Below, in pieces: positions 52,711 through 62,145 of a stretch of DNA of 64,000 nt. A program made the translations under genes and the position numbers. The stretch comes from Xenophilus sp003671765 (GTDB lineage: Bacteria > Pseudomonadota > Gammaproteobacteria > Burkholderiales > Burkholderiaceae_C): the NCBI GenBank assembly GCA_051414805.1, contig CP166702.1, positions 4,278,001 through 4,342,000 on the forward strand, read 5' to 3'. The stretch's first letter is position 1, and the number at the start of each line of letters is the position of its first letter. The notes below the pieces were generated by a model that saw only the letters and a program-made list of their open reading frames with translations, did no database searches and was not told the origin of the DNA.

Positions 52711-53439
52711 TCAGGCCACCGGCGCGTCGGGGTCTCGGCGTTCGGCGGCGCGGCGTGCCAGCGCCTGTTCGCGGTCGACCACTTCCTCGTACCAGGCCGT
52801 GTGGTGCTTGCGCGCCCAGGCGTAGCTCACGGTGCCCTGCGTCATGGCCTTGATGGAGCCCTTGACCCAGATCGCCGCGTAGATGTGGACGATGATGGAG
52901 CAGATGATGACGAAGCCGAAGAAGGCGTGCAGCAACGAGGCCAGCCGGATGATGCCGATGGGGAACAGGTGGCTGAAGTACGCGCGCCACATCACCAGCC
53001 CGGTGAGCAGCAGGCACACCATGCTGACCAGCAGCACCCAGAACAGCAGCTTCTGGCCCGCGTTGTAGCGGCCCACCTTGGGCAGGCGCTCCTCGCGGTT
53101 GTTGAGCACGTCGCCCATCTGCTTCATCCACTGCCGGTCGTTGGCATGAAGGAAGTTGTGGTGCCAGAAGCGGATCACCAGGACCATGAAGGACAGGAAC
53201 ATCACCACCCCGATGAAGGGGTGCAGGATGCGCGTCCACGGCCCGCCGCCGAAGAGCGCCGTGAGCCAGAACATGGCCGGATGGAACAGCGCCAGGCCCG
53301 ACAGCGCCAGCAGCACGAAGCAGATCGCGGTGAGCCAGTGGTTGCTGCGGTCGTTGGGCGTGTAGCGCTCGATGGCCGGGCGGCCCTGGTTGTCGACGAC
53401 GAAGTCGTCCCGCACGGGGCGGTCAGCCTTGCTGCTCAT
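52711..53439 (-). CDS. fdnI: Formate dehydrogenase cytochrome b556 (gamma) subunit
   Basis: 242 residues from the ATG at 53439. Four membrane helices (NHWLTAICFVLLALSGLALF, HPFIGVVMFLSFMVLVIRF, KLLFWVLLVSMVCLLLTGLVMW, LLHAFFGFVIICSIIVHIYAAIW) with heme-ligand histidines in SNHWLT, HPFIG, LLHAFFG and VHIYAA. It passes electrons from the iron-sulfur subunit to quinone in the inner membrane. Overlaps the beta-subunit gene by 17 bases. A terminator follows. Confidence 0.93.
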   Translation of the reverse strand: MSSKADRPVRDDFVVDNQGRPAIERYTPNDRSNHWLTAICFVLLALSGLALFHPAMFWLTALFGGGPWTRILHPFIGVVMFLSFMVLVIRFWHHNFLHANDRQWMKQMGDVLNNREERLPKVGRYNAGQKLLFWVLLVSMVCLLLTGLVMWRAYFSHLFPIGIIRLASLLHAFFGFVIICSIIVHIYAAIWVKGSIKAMTQGTVSYAWARKHHTAWYEEVVDREQALARRAAERRDPDAPVA

Positions 53440-54388
53440 GGCGCACCTCCTTCTGATGGCCCGTGGCGTCCACGCCGGCATCGTCGCGGCGCGCGAGGGC
53501 ATGGGCCTCGGCGTCGATGTCTTCCTCTTCCGTCACCTCGTTGGGGCCGGTGCGCGTGTAGTGGAAGAAGCCGGCCAGCGCGGTGAGCGCGATGCCCGCG
53601 AGTGCCAGCGGCTTGGTGACGCCCTTCCAGAGGCTGACCATCGGGCTGATGGTGGGCTCGGCGGGCAGGCCGTGGTACAGGCCCGGCTTGTCGGCATGGT
53701 GCAGCACGTACATGACGTGCGTGCCGCCCACGCCGGCCGGGTCGTACAGGCCGGCCTGCTTGTAGCCGCGCTCCTTCAGGTCCTCGATGCGTTCCTCGGC
53801 CTGGTCCTTCATCGCCTTCTTGGTGCCGAACATGATGGCGCCGGTGGGGCAGGTCTTGACGCAGGCCGGCTCCTGGCCGACCGCGACGCGGTCGGAGCAC
53901 AGGGTGCACTTGTAGGCCTTCTTGTCCTTCTTTGAGATGCGCGGCACGTTGAAGGGGCAGCCGGTGACGCAGTAGCCGCAGCCGATGCACGCCTCTTCAT
54001 GGAAGTCGACGATGCCGTTGGCGTACTGGACGATGGCGCCCGGCGAGGGGCAGGCCTTGAGGCAGCCCGGGTCCTCGCAGTGCATGCAGCCGTCCTTGCG
54101 GATCAGCCACTCGAGGTTGCCCGATTCCTCGTTCTCGTACTCGGTGAACCGCATGACGGTCCAGGAGTTCTCGGTGAGGTCCATCGGGTTGTCGTAGACG
54201 CCGGCGGTGACGCCGACGTCGTCGCGCAGGTCGTTCCATTCCATGCACGCCGTCTGGCAGGCCTTGCAGCCGATGCACTTGGAGACGTCGATGAGCTTGG
54301 CGACCTCGCCCGCGTAGGCCTCGCGCTGGCTGGGCGCGGGCGTGGTGGTGGCGGAGCGGCGCTTGATGTCGAGGGATTGCATGGACAT
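53423..54388 (-). CDS. fdnH: Formate dehydrogenase iron-sulfur (beta) subunit
   Basis: 321 residues. Four ferredoxin clusters: CIGCKACQTACMEWN, CMHCEDPGCLKACP, CIGCGYCVTGCPFNVP and CTLCSDRVAVGQEPACVKTCPTG. A C-terminal membrane anchor (LALAGIALTALAGFFHYTRTG) fixes it to the inner membrane, and the catalytic side faces the periplasm. It carries electrons from the Mo/W site in FdnG to FdnI. The gap to fdnG is 4 bases. Confidence 0.95.
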   Translation of the reverse strand: MSMQSLDIKRRSATTTPAPSQREAYAGEVAKLIDVSKCIGCKACQTACMEWNDLRDDVGVTAGVYDNPMDLTENSWTVMRFTEYENEESGNLEWLIRKDGCMHCEDPGCLKACPSPGAIVQYANGIVDFHEEACIGCGYCVTGCPFNVPRISKKDKKAYKCTLCSDRVAVGQEPACVKTCPTGAIMFGTKKAMKDQAEERIEDLKERGYKQAGLYDPAGVGGTHVMYVLHHADKPGLYHGLPAEPTISPMVSLWKGVTKPLALAGIALTALAGFFHYTRTGPNEVTEEEDIDAEAHALARRDDAGVDATGHQKEVRHEQQG

Positions 54389-54392
54389 GGCG

Positions 54393-57300
54393 CTACACCT
54401 TCTCCACTTTCACAAGGAAGGTCTTGAACTCGGGCGTGTTGGTGTTGCCGTCGCCCACGAAGGGCGTGAGCGTGTTGGCCAGGAAGCCCGGCTTGGTCAG
54501 GCCCTTGAAGCCCCAGTGGATGGGGATGCCCACGTGGTGCACGGTCTTGCCCTCGATGGTCATGGGCTTGATCCGCTTGGTGACCAGGGCCACCGCCTTG
54601 ATGTAGCCGCGCTTGGAGCTGACCTTCACCATGGTGCCGTTGGCGATGCCCAGGCTCTGCGCCAGCGCCTCGCCGATCTCGACGAACTGCTCGGGCTGCG
54701 TGATCGCATTGAGCAGCGCGTGCTTGGTCCAGTAGTGGAAGTGCTCCGTCAGGCGGTAGGTGGTGCCCACGTGCGGGAACTCGTCGGCCTTGCCGAAGGT
54801 GTCCCACACCGACTTGAACACGCGCGCCGCGGGCGAGCTGGTCGCCTTGGCGTTCTTGGGGTACATGGGGTTGTAGCCCAGGGGCGTGTCGAACGGTTCG
54901 TAGTGGGTCGGGAACGGCCCTTCGTTCAGCCCCTTGCGGGAGAAGAAGCGGGCCACGCCTTCGGGGTTCATGATGAACGGGCCGGCGCCGGTCTCGGGCG
55001 CCAGGGTGGCGCCGAAGTCGGGCACGTCGGCCCCGCCCCAGGCGCTGCCGTTCCACTTGACCAGCTGGCGCTTCGGGTTCCAGGGGTTGCCCGCCGGATC
55101 GCACGAGGCCCGGTTATAGAGCACGCGCCGGTTGGCCGGCCAGGCCCAGGCCCAGTTGATCGTGTTGCCGATGCCGGTGGGGTCGGAGTTGTCGCGCCGG
55201 CCCATCTGGTTGCCGGCCTGCGTCCAGGCGCCCGCGAAGATCCAGCAGCCGCACAGGGTGCTGCCGTCGTCCTTGAGTTCGCCGAAGCCGGCGAGCTGCT
55301 CGCCGGCCTTGCGCGTGACCTTGGTCGGGTCGGTCGGGTCCTTCAGGTCGACCAGCGCGCGGCCGTTGTATTCCTTGGCGACCTCGGCCGGCGTGGGCTC
55401 GGCCGCGTGCGCGTAGGGCCACCAGAGCTTCTGGATCGGGTCGCCGAACCGGCCGCCCTGCTTGTTGTAGAGCTCCTTCAGGCGAAGGTGCAGGCCCGAC
55501 ATGATGCGGATGTCGGTCCAGGCCTCGCCCGGAGGCTCGGCAGCCTTCCAGTGCCACTGCAGCACGCGCGAGGAGCTGACGACGGCGCCCTCTTCCTCGG
55601 CGAAGCAGGTGGTGGGCAGGCGGAAGACCTCGGTCTGGATCTTGGAAGAGTCAACGTCGTTGTGCTCGCCGTAGTTCTTCCAGAACTCCGAGGTCTCGGT
55701 GGCCAGCGGGTCCATGACGACCAGGAACTTGAGCTTGGACAGCCCGTCGCGCACGCGCGACTTGTTCGACAGCGCGGCCAGCGGGTTGAAGCCCTGTGCG
55801 AGGTAGCCGTTGACCTTGCCCTCGTTCATGAGCTCGAAGATCTGGAGCATGTCGTACTCCTTGTCGAGCTTGGGCAGCCAGTCGTAGGCCCAGTTGTTCT
55901 CGGCCGTGGCGGCCGGGCCGTACCAGGCCTTCATGAGGCTGACGTGGAACTTGGGGTAGTTCTGCCAGTAGCTCATCTGGTTGGCGCGCAGGGGCTTCTG
56001 CGTGCGGGCCGTGATGTAGGCCTGGTAGTCCTGCTCGGCCTCGCGCGGCAGCGTGAGGTAGCCCGGCAGGCTGGCCGACAGCAGCCCCAGGTCGGTGAGG
56101 CCCTGGATGTTCGAGTGGCCGCGCAGCGCGTTCATGCCGCCGCCCGCCACGCCGATGTTGCCGCACAGCAGCTGCACCATGGCCGCGCAGCGCAGGATCT
56201 GCGCGCCGATGGAGTGCTGCGTCCAGCCCAGCGCGTACATGATGGTCGCGGCCCGGCCGGCGACGGCCGTGGACGCGAACTTCTCGCACACGTGCAGAAA
56301 CTTGGCCTTGGGCGTGCCGCAGGCGCTCTCGACCTTCTCGGGCGTGTAGCTGGCGTAGTGCTTCTTGAGCAGCTGGAAGACGCAGCGCGGGTCCTGCAGG
56401 GTGGGGTCGGTCTTGACGAAGCCGTCCTCGCCCAGCTGGTAGTCCCAGCTGGTCTTGTCGTAGAGGCGCTTTTCCTCGTTGTAGCCGGAGAAATAGCCCT
56501 CGTCGAAGTTGAAGTCCTCACGCACGAGGAAGGTGAAGTCGGTGTACGCCTTCACGTAGTCGTGGTGGATCTTGTCGTTGGTCAGCAGGTAATTGATGAT
56601 CCCGCCGAGGAAGACGATGTCGCTCCCCGAGCGGATCGGCGCATAGAAGTCGGCCACCGACGCCGAGCGGTTGAAGCGCGGGTCGACCACCATGAAGTGC
56701 GCCTTGTTGTGCGCCTTCGCCTCCGTCACCCACTTGAATCCGCAGGGGTGCGCCTCGGCGGCATTGCCGCCCATGATCAGAATCACATCCGCGTTCTTGA
56801 TGTCGACCCAATGGTTCGTCATCGCTCCACGGCCAAACGTCGGGGCAAGACCTGCCACCGTCGGGCCGTGTCAGACACGTGCTTGATTGTCGAAAGGAAG
56901 AAGGCCCCAGCTGCGGGCGACCTTGTGGGTGATGTAGCCGGCTTCGTTGCTGGAGGCCGAGGCGGCCAGCATGCCGGTGGAGGTCCAGCGGTTGACGCGC
57001 TTGCCGTCGGCCGTGGTCTCGATGAAGTTCGCGTCGCGGTCGGCCTTCATGAGCTTGGCGATGCGGTCCAGGGCCTCGCCCCAGGACATGCGCTTCCACT
57101 CGTTGGAGCCGGGTGCGCGGTACTCGGGGTACAGCAGCCGGTTCGGGCTGTTCACGATGTCGAGGAGGCTGGCGCCCTTGGGGCACAGCGTGCCGCGGTT
57201 GACCGGGTGGTCGGGGTCGCCCTCGACGTGGATCACCGAGGCCTTGGCGTTCTTGGCGCCGTCGCCCAGCGAGTACATGAGGATGCCGCAACCCACCGAA

Positions 57301-57458
57301 CAGTAGGTGCAGGTCTGGCGTGTCACGGTGGTGGCTGCGAGCTTGTACTGACGCACTTCGGCCAGCGCGGTTGCCGGCGAGAAGCCCATCAGTGCCAGAC
57401 TCGAGCCCGCCAGGGTGGAGCCAGTCACTTTCATGAACTGGCGGCGGGAGAGTTGCAT
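54393..57458 (-). CDS. fdnG: Formate dehydrogenase catalytic subunit FdnG, selenocysteine-containing
   Basis: 1021 residues from the ATG at 57458, read through an in-frame UGA at codon 196 (56873-56871) as selenocysteine. Tat signal (SRRQFMKVTGSTLAG), a [4Fe-4S] site (CTYCSVGCG), then the Mo-bisMGD domains (HWVDIKNADVILIMGGNAAEAHP, AHFMVVDPRFNRSASVADFY). Sec196 is the position I recall for E. coli FdnG. It oxidises formate in the periplasm. Treating the UGA as a stop would split it into 54393-56858 and 56871-57458; the SECIS and the nearby sel genes argue against that. Confidence 0.93.
56833..56873 (-). promoter_or_regulatory. Sec codon (UGA) and SECIS hairpin in fdnG
   Basis: UGA at 56873-56871 is followed on the minus strand by CACGGCCCGACGGTGGCAGG and then TCTTGCCCCGACG. 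The apex GCAGGTCTTGC resembles the SelB-binding loop of E. coli fdhF (GCAGGTCTGC). CGGC/CGTCGG-type complementarity forms the stem. Confidence 0.8.
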
Positions 57459-57622
57459 CGTGGTGCCCTTACTCTTTGTTTCGTTCCTGAAGCGAGGCCA
57501 TTCTAGGGAGCGAGGGCACGAGCGCAAGGCGGTTATGCCTGAGGACGGACCTGGGGCTTTCGCGGGGCGCGGGGCAGGCGCCGCGCCCATGAAGCAGCGG
57601 CGCGCGGTCGCCTGCGCTCACC

Positions 57623-58129
57623 TCAGTTGGCTTCGGTGCCCCGATCGGGCGAGGAGCCGCTGCGCACCACGTACTGGTGGTCGTCGAGCACGGCGGTGAA
57701 GACCATGGGCGAATTGGGCGGCTGGACCCAGCGCCACTCCCATTCGGTCTCGCGCTTCAGCGCATAGGGCGTGACCCTGGCCGGCTTGCCCAGCAGCTTG
57801 CGCAGCTCTTCCATGGGCATGCCGGGCCGCACCCTGGCGAAGTTCTCGGGCGTGAGCACCTGGCGCAGCGCACTCATCCTGCCGTCCGCGCCGATGGTGA
57901 TCATGTAGTTTTTTTGGCCCTGGGGCTGGCGGTTGTATTCCAGCACCCGCCCGCCCGGTGCGTCCCAGATGTTCTCGGGTTCGCCGAACTGGGCGCGCAC
58001 GTCGGCTTCGGTCGACACGCCTTCCTCCAGCTTGTCGATGCGCTGCGGGTCGCAGGCGGCCAGTGCCAGGACCATCGCCAGACCCGCAAGCAGGCCCAGC
58101 GGGCGCCCGATGCTGCGTCGTGTTCTCAT
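57623..58129 (-). CDS. BamE/SmpA-like outer-membrane lipoprotein
   Basis: 168 residues from the ATG at 58129. A lipobox (LALAACDP) gives an N-terminal lipoprotein. The mature part has two SmpA/BamE-like repeats (LEEGVSTEADVRAQFGEPENIWD and RVRPGMPMEELRKLLGKPARV) and ends in a variable tail. Such proteins bind the outer membrane and assist in protein assembly, but this one is longer than BamE itself, so I call it BamE-like. Divergent from the DUF3460 gene, 50 bases apart. Confidence 0.8.
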   Translation of the reverse strand: MRTRRSIGRPLGLLAGLAMVLALAACDPQRIDKLEEGVSTEADVRAQFGEPENIWDAPGGRVLEYNRQPQGQKNYMITIGADGRMSALRQVLTPENFARVRPGMPMEELRKLLGKPARVTPYALKRETEWEWRWVQPPNSPMVFTAVLDDHQYVVRSGSSPDRGTEAN

Positions 58130-58179
58130 GCCAATCACTCCCCGATCGTTAAAATCCGCGCCACTTCAGGTTCCAGTCT

Positions 58180-58383
58180 ATGTCGATCTTCGCCCGCCCC
58201 CACTACACCTCCGACGCCACCCAGTTCATCGAGCAGATGCGCCGCCAGAAGCCCGACCTGGAAGCCGAGCAGCGCGCCGGCCGCGCCCTGCTGTGGGACA
58301 AGGCGATCGACCGCGACGCGCAGGCCGAGATCGACGCCGGCACGGTGTCGCAGCAGCCCTACGTCTACCAGACCAAGGGCTGA
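58180..58383 (+). CDS. DUF3460 small protein
   Basis: 67 residues. MSIFARPHYTSDATQFIEQMRRQKPDLEAEQRAGRALLWDK is the DUF3460 pattern, a short conserved protein of betaproteobacteria upstream of scpA. Its function is not known. It is followed by a strong terminator, so it may be a separate transcript from scpA. Confidence 0.85.
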   Translation: MSIFARPHYTSDATQFIEQMRRQKPDLEAEQRAGRALLWDKAIDRDAQAEIDAGTVSQQPYVYQTKG

Positions 58384-58420
58384 ACCCGCCTTTTCCAAGC
58401 CGAATCGGCCTGGAACGCCC

Positions 58421-58449
58421 GCCCCGCCTGCGCGGGGCGCTATTTTTTT
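58421..58449 (+). terminator. Intrinsic terminator after the DUF3460 gene
   Basis: GCCCCGC (58421-58427), loop CTGC, GCGGGGC (58432-58438), then GCTATTTTTTT. It stands between the DUF3460 gene and scpA (ATG at 58467). Confidence 0.9.
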
Positions 58450-58466
58450 CATAGCATCCACCGCCC

Positions 58467-59330
58467 ATGAACGGCCCCGAGGCGCATCCTGCGCACGACG
58501 ATGACGAGGACGGCGCCACCGTGGTGACGCCGATGCCCGAGGTCGTCGACCAGGTGGCGCTGGCGCGGCTGTACGGCGAGCCGCTGTTCTCGCTGCCCAA
58601 CGACCTCTACATCCCGCCCGATGCGCTGGAGGTCTTTCTCGAGGCCTTCGAGGGACCGCTGGACCTGCTGCTCTACCTGATCCGCAAGCAGAACTTCAAC
58701 ATCCTCGACATCCCGATGGCGGGACTCACGCGCCAGTACCTGGCCTACGTCGAGGAGATCCGCACGCGCAATCTCGAACTGGCGGCCGAGTACCTGCTGA
58801 TGGCGGCCATGCTCATCGAGATCAAGTCGCGCATGCTGCTGCCGCCCAAGAAGACGGCCGAGGGCGAAGAGGCGGAGGACCCGCGGGCCGAGCTGGTGCG
58901 CCGCCTGCTGGAGTACGAGCAGGCCAAGATGCAGGCCGCCGCGCTCTCGGCGATGCCCACCTACGGCCGCGACTTCTGGAAGGCACAGGTCTACATCGAG
59001 CAGTCGCTCAAGCCGCGCTTCCCAGAGGTCACGGTGGTCGACCTGCGCGAGGCCTGGGCCGACATCCTCAAGCGGGCCAAGCTCGTGCAGCACCACAAGA
59101 TCTCGCGCGAGGAGCTGTCGGTGCGCGAGCACATGAGCATCGTGCTGCGCACGCTGCAGGGCCGCCGCTTCGTCGAGTTCGAGGAACTGTTCGACCCCTC
59201 GCGCGGCGCGCCGGTGATGGTCGTCACCTTCATCGCCATGCTCGAACTCGCCAAGGAAACCCTGGTCGAGATCACCCAGGCCGAGGCCTTCGCGCCGATC
59301 TACGTGCGCCTCGCTTACACGGCCGCGTAG
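58467..59330 (+). CDS. scpA: Segregation and condensation protein ScpA
   Basis: 287 residues. The kleisin core is LEVFLEAFEGPLDLLLYLIRKQNFNILDIPMAGLTRQYLAYVEEI and LAAEYLLMAAMLIEIKSRMLLPP, followed by the C-terminal winged helix (MSIVLRTLQGRRFVEFEELFDPSRGAPVMVVTFIAMLELAKETLVEI). It links SMC heads in the chromosome-condensation complex. A 40-residue acidic N-terminus (AHDDDEDGATVVTPMPE) is typical of Burkholderiales ScpA. Confidence 0.95.
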   Translation: MNGPEAHPAHDDDEDGATVVTPMPEVVDQVALARLYGEPLFSLPNDLYIPPDALEVFLEAFEGPLDLLLYLIRKQNFNILDIPMAGLTRQYLAYVEEIRTRNLELAAEYLLMAAMLIEIKSRMLLPPKKTAEGEEAEDPRAELVRRLLEYEQAKMQAAALSAMPTYGRDFWKAQVYIEQSLKPRFPEVTVVDLREAWADILKRAKLVQHHKISREELSVREHMSIVLRTLQGRRFVEFEELFDPSRGAPVMVVTFIAMLELAKETLVEITQAEAFAPIYVRLAYTAA

Positions 59331-59449
59331 TCCGCCACTGGAGCTTCAGCAACCCGCCGCGGAACCGGCTTTGCCGGGCCGCAGGCGGGGCCCCTCCTCG
59401 GGAGGTGGCGAATGACACGCAGCGAAGCGAAGTGCAAAGCCGGGAGGCT

Positions 59450-60136
59450 TCAGTTCGTGGCGAAGCAGTACATGAGGCCGGCGCTGCCGCTCATCTTGAG
59501 CTGATCGAGGCTGCAGCCGCGCGTGCCGTGGGATGAATTCCAGGAGGCGTTCGCCACCGGGTCGGGGTTGGTGCCCTTGTGGTCGTGGTGGCCGACGATG
59601 GCCGAACCGCCCTCGCTGCGCGTCCAGTTGCCGCAGGTCGTGTCCTTGCCGGGCTCCGGCACGGCGACGGTGCCGTCGGGACGCGAGCCGGTGAGGATGT
59701 CGTGGCGGTTGACCGGGTCGCCGAAGCCGGACACGACCTCGCCCTTCTCGGTGAGGGACGTCTCCTTGCCGACCTTGGCGTTGGCGCTGTGCAGGTCCGC
59801 GACGCTGGTGGCGACGACCACCCCCTTCGCATTGGCCCATGGGCCGCTGCCGATGCGGTCGCGCGCGTTGACGGCCGGCTGGCCGTTCATCGCCGCGGTG
59901 CTCAGGTAGGCGCGCCAGGTCTTGTTGCCCGCACCGGCGCTGGCGGCCAGCGACTGGCAGAAGCGGTCGGCGCCGGCGAGGCCACCGAGGTCACCGCCCT
60001 TGCCGGGGTTCGTGCTGGTGATGAAGAACCCCATCGGGTTGCCGCCCGGGCTGGACGATCGCATGGCGCCGCAGCCGGCGACGAGGGCGAGCGCCGCCAC
60101 GGCGGCGCCCAGCGGCAGAACGAAGGGACGGGGCAT
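59450..60136 (-). CDS. Secreted lipoprotein with a collagen-NC10/lectin-like fold
   Basis: 228 residues from the ATG at 60136. A lipobox (ALALVAGCGAM) is followed by MGFFITSTNPGKGGDLGGLAGADRFCQSLAASAGAGNKTWRAYLSTAA and C-terminal WTRSEGGSAIVGHHDHKG, plus CSLDQLKMSGSAGLMYCFATN. The G-G-L-x-G-A-D-x-x-C pattern with TWRAYLS recalls endostatin/C-type lectin-like bacterial proteins. Two Cys pairs suggest disulfides. The function is unknown. Confidence 0.7.
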   Translation of the reverse strand: MPRPFVLPLGAAVAALALVAGCGAMRSSSPGGNPMGFFITSTNPGKGGDLGGLAGADRFCQSLAASAGAGNKTWRAYLSTAAMNGQPAVNARDRIGSGPWANAKGVVVATSVADLHSANAKVGKETSLTEKGEVVSGFGDPVNRHDILTGSRPDGTVAVPEPGKDTTCGNWTRSEGGSAIVGHHDHKGTNPDPVANASWNSSHGTRGCSLDQLKMSGSAGLMYCFATN

Positions 60137-60227
60137 GTCGACTCCTGATGCAGTGATTGGAGCCGGCGAGGCTACGCCTGCCATGCGCACCCGGAATCAG
60201 CGGCAACCCGCAGGCGCCGCAGGCCGA

Positions 60228-61235
60228 TCAGCCGTGCTCGGCGCCCGGCTCGCGCTCCATGAGTGCACGTACCGCATCGGCCGGCGCCAGACGGCCGTCG
60301 AGCAGCGCCACCACGCCCTCGGCGATCGGCATGTCGACGCCCAGGTGCCGCGCGCGCTGCACCACGGTGCGCGCGCAGTACACGCCTTCGGCCACGTGGC
60401 CCAGCGAGTCGACCGCCTGCGCCAGCGTGCGGCCCTCGGCCAGCAGCAGGCCCACGCGCCGGTTGCGCGAGAGGTCGCCGGTGGCGGTGAGCACCAGGTC
60501 GCCCAGGCCCGACAGGCCCATGAAGGTCTCGGGCCGGGCACCCAGGGCGACGCCAAAGCGGGTCATCTCGGCCAGGCCGCGCGTGATGAGCGCCGCACGG
60601 GCGTTCAGGCCCAGCGCCAGGCCGTCGGCCAGGCCGGTGGCGATGGCCAGCACGTTCTTCACCGCGCCGCCGACTTCGACGCCCACCAGGTCGTCGTTGG
60701 CGTAGACGCGCAGCGTGGGCCCGTGGAAGGCCGCGACCAGCATGTCGCGCACGCCGGCGTGCGTGCTGGCCGCGACCAGCGCCGTCGGCTGCCCGCGTGC
60801 CACTTCCTGGGCGAAGCTGGGACCGCTCAGGACGCCGGCCTGCAGCTGGGGCGCGACCTGCATCTGGATCTCGTGGGCCAGCAGGCCGGGGCCGTCGCCG
60901 GCGGAGGTCTCGACGCCCTTGCAAAGCCAGGCGACCGGCGCCTGCGCGGATTGCAGCAGGGCGAGATGTTCGCGCAGCGCCGCCATGGGCGTCGCGACGA
61001 TGACGAGGTCGGCGCCAGCGCAGGCAGCGCGCGGATCGCCCGCATGCACGGCAAGCGCCGACGGGAAGGGAATGCCGGACAGGTAGCGCGCATTGCTGCG
61101 CGCCTGCGCCATCGCGGCCGCCTGCAGCGCATCACGCGCCCACAAGGTCACGCTGCGGCCGCCGGCCGGGTGGCCGGCCGCGCTGATGGCCAGCGCCGTG
61201 CCCCAGGCGCCGGCGCCGAGCACGCAGATGCGCAT
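60228..61235 (-). CDS. gpsA: Glycerol-3-phosphate dehydrogenase [NAD(P)+]
   Basis: 335 residues. NAD-binding GAGAWGTALA (7-16), WLCKGVE, the catalytic-lysine region VGGAVKNVLAIATGLADGL and the substrate loop NARAALITRGLAEM. The enzyme reduces dihydroxyacetone phosphate to sn-glycerol-3-phosphate for phospholipids. The 17 bases to secB and the shared strand indicate one operon, the usual secB-gpsA arrangement. Confidence 0.97.
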   Translation of the reverse strand: MRICVLGAGAWGTALAISAAGHPAGGRSVTLWARDALQAAAMAQARSNARYLSGIPFPSALAVHAGDPRAACAGADLVIVATPMAALREHLALLQSAQAPVAWLCKGVETSAGDGPGLLAHEIQMQVAPQLQAGVLSGPSFAQEVARGQPTALVAASTHAGVRDMLVAAFHGPTLRVYANDDLVGVEVGGAVKNVLAIATGLADGLALGLNARAALITRGLAEMTRFGVALGARPETFMGLSGLGDLVLTATGDLSRNRRVGLLLAEGRTLAQAVDSLGHVAEGVYCARTVVQRARHLGVDMPIAEGVVALLDGRLAPADAVRALMEREPGAEHG

Positions 61236-61252
61236 CGGCGTGCGTCGCCGGC

Positions 61253-61717
61253 TTATTGGGCGTTGGCGGGGATGCCTTCGCCGGCGGCCTGGGCCTGCTG
61301 CTGCTCGTACATGGCCTGGAAGTTGATCTCGGCCAGATGCACGGGCGGGAAGCCGCCGCGCTGGATCACGTCGGCGACGTTGCCGCGCAGATAGGGGTAC
61401 ACGATCTGCGGGCAGGCGATGCCCAGGATCGGGCCCATCTGGTCTTCGGGCAGGTTGCGGATCTCGAAGATGCCGGCCTGCTTGGCCTCGACCAGGAAGA
61501 CGGTGCGGTCGTCGATCTTGGTCTGCACGGTGGCCGACACGGTGATCTCGAAGATGCCTTCGGTCACGTTCTGCGCTTCGACGCCCAGCTGGATGTCGAC
61601 CGTGGGCTGCTGCTGCTCGAGCAGGATGGCCGGCGAATTGGGCTGCTCCAGCGACAGGTCCTTGAGGTAGACGCGCTGGATCTGGAAGACGGGTTCTGCG
61701 GCTTGTTGGTCGGCCAT
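61253..61717 (-). CDS. secB: Protein-export chaperone SecB
   Basis: 154 residues. SecB signatures: FQIQRVYLKDLSLEQPNSP, VVEAQNVTEGIFEITVSAT-like segment, and the C-terminal substrate/SecA-binding region GACPQIVYPYLRG (here GIACPQIVYPYLRGNVADVIQRGGFPPV). It keeps precursors unfolded for SecA. Preceded by grxC on the same strand, with a terminator-like hairpin between them. Confidence 0.97.
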   Translation of the reverse strand: MADQQAAEPVFQIQRVYLKDLSLEQPNSPAILLEQQQPTVDIQLGVEAQNVTEGIFEITVSATVQTKIDDRTVFLVEAKQAGIFEIRNLPEDQMGPILGIACPQIVYPYLRGNVADVIQRGGFPPVHLAEINFQAMYEQQQAQAAGEGIPANAQ

Positions 61718-61733
61718 GGCTTTGCTTTCAGGT

Positions 61734-61773
61734 CAAAACAACGCCCGCGAGGGAGGATTCCCACGGCGGGCGT
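61734..61773 (-). terminator. Terminator-like hairpin after grxC
   Basis: ACGCCCGC (61741-61748) and GCGGGCGT (61766-61773) pair around 17 bases. On the minus strand the stem is followed by TGTTTT. It lies 71 bases past the grxC stop and just before secB. Confidence 0.7.
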
Positions 61774-61843
61774 GCGAGAGGTCGGGGATTATCGCCTGCC
61801 CGCCGCGCCGCTACGGGGCGACGGGAGGGCAAGGCGGCGCGGC

Positions 61844-62104
61844 TCAGGCGCCCTGCAGCAACGGCACCAGGCCGCCGCGGCTGTCGAGCGCGATCAGGTC
61901 GTCGCAGCCGCCGACGTGGGTGTCGCCGACGAAGATCTGCGGCACGGTGCGGCGCTGGGTGATCTCCATCATGCGGGCGCGTTCCTCGGGGTTGGTGTCG
62001 ATGCGGATCTCCTCGATCTGCTCGACGCCCTTGGCCTTGAGGATCTGCTTGGCGCGGATGCAGTAGGGGCAGACCGCGGTGGTGTACATCTTGACGGGTT
62101 GCAT
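61844..62104 (-). CDS. grxC: Glutaredoxin 3
   Basis: 86 residues. The active site CPYC is at 13-16 (TAVCPYCIRAKQIL), the cis-proline is in RRTVPQIFVGD, and HVGGCDDLIAL binds glutathione. It reduces disulfides with glutathione. It is between the rhodanese and secB genes, a conserved order in Burkholderiales. Confidence 0.96.
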   Translation of the reverse strand: MQPVKMYTTAVCPYCIRAKQILKAKGVEQIEEIRIDTNPEERARMMEITQRRTVPQIFVGDTHVGGCDDLIALDSRGGLVPLLQGA

Positions 62105-62145
62105 GGGGCTCCTTGGAGGCCGCGACGCACGAATGGAGGGACGCG

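Noticed and set aside
56871..56873. Possible nonsense mutation splitting fdnG
   Set aside because: The UGA lies at the known selenocysteine position, is followed by a SECIS-like hairpin, and selA, selB and selC are adjacent.
54342..57506. A 1054-codon plus-strand open frame opposite fdnG
   Set aside because: It is the antisense shadow of a high-GC gene; its protein is His/Arg/Leu-rich with no family resemblance, while the minus strand encodes a clear formate dehydrogenase.
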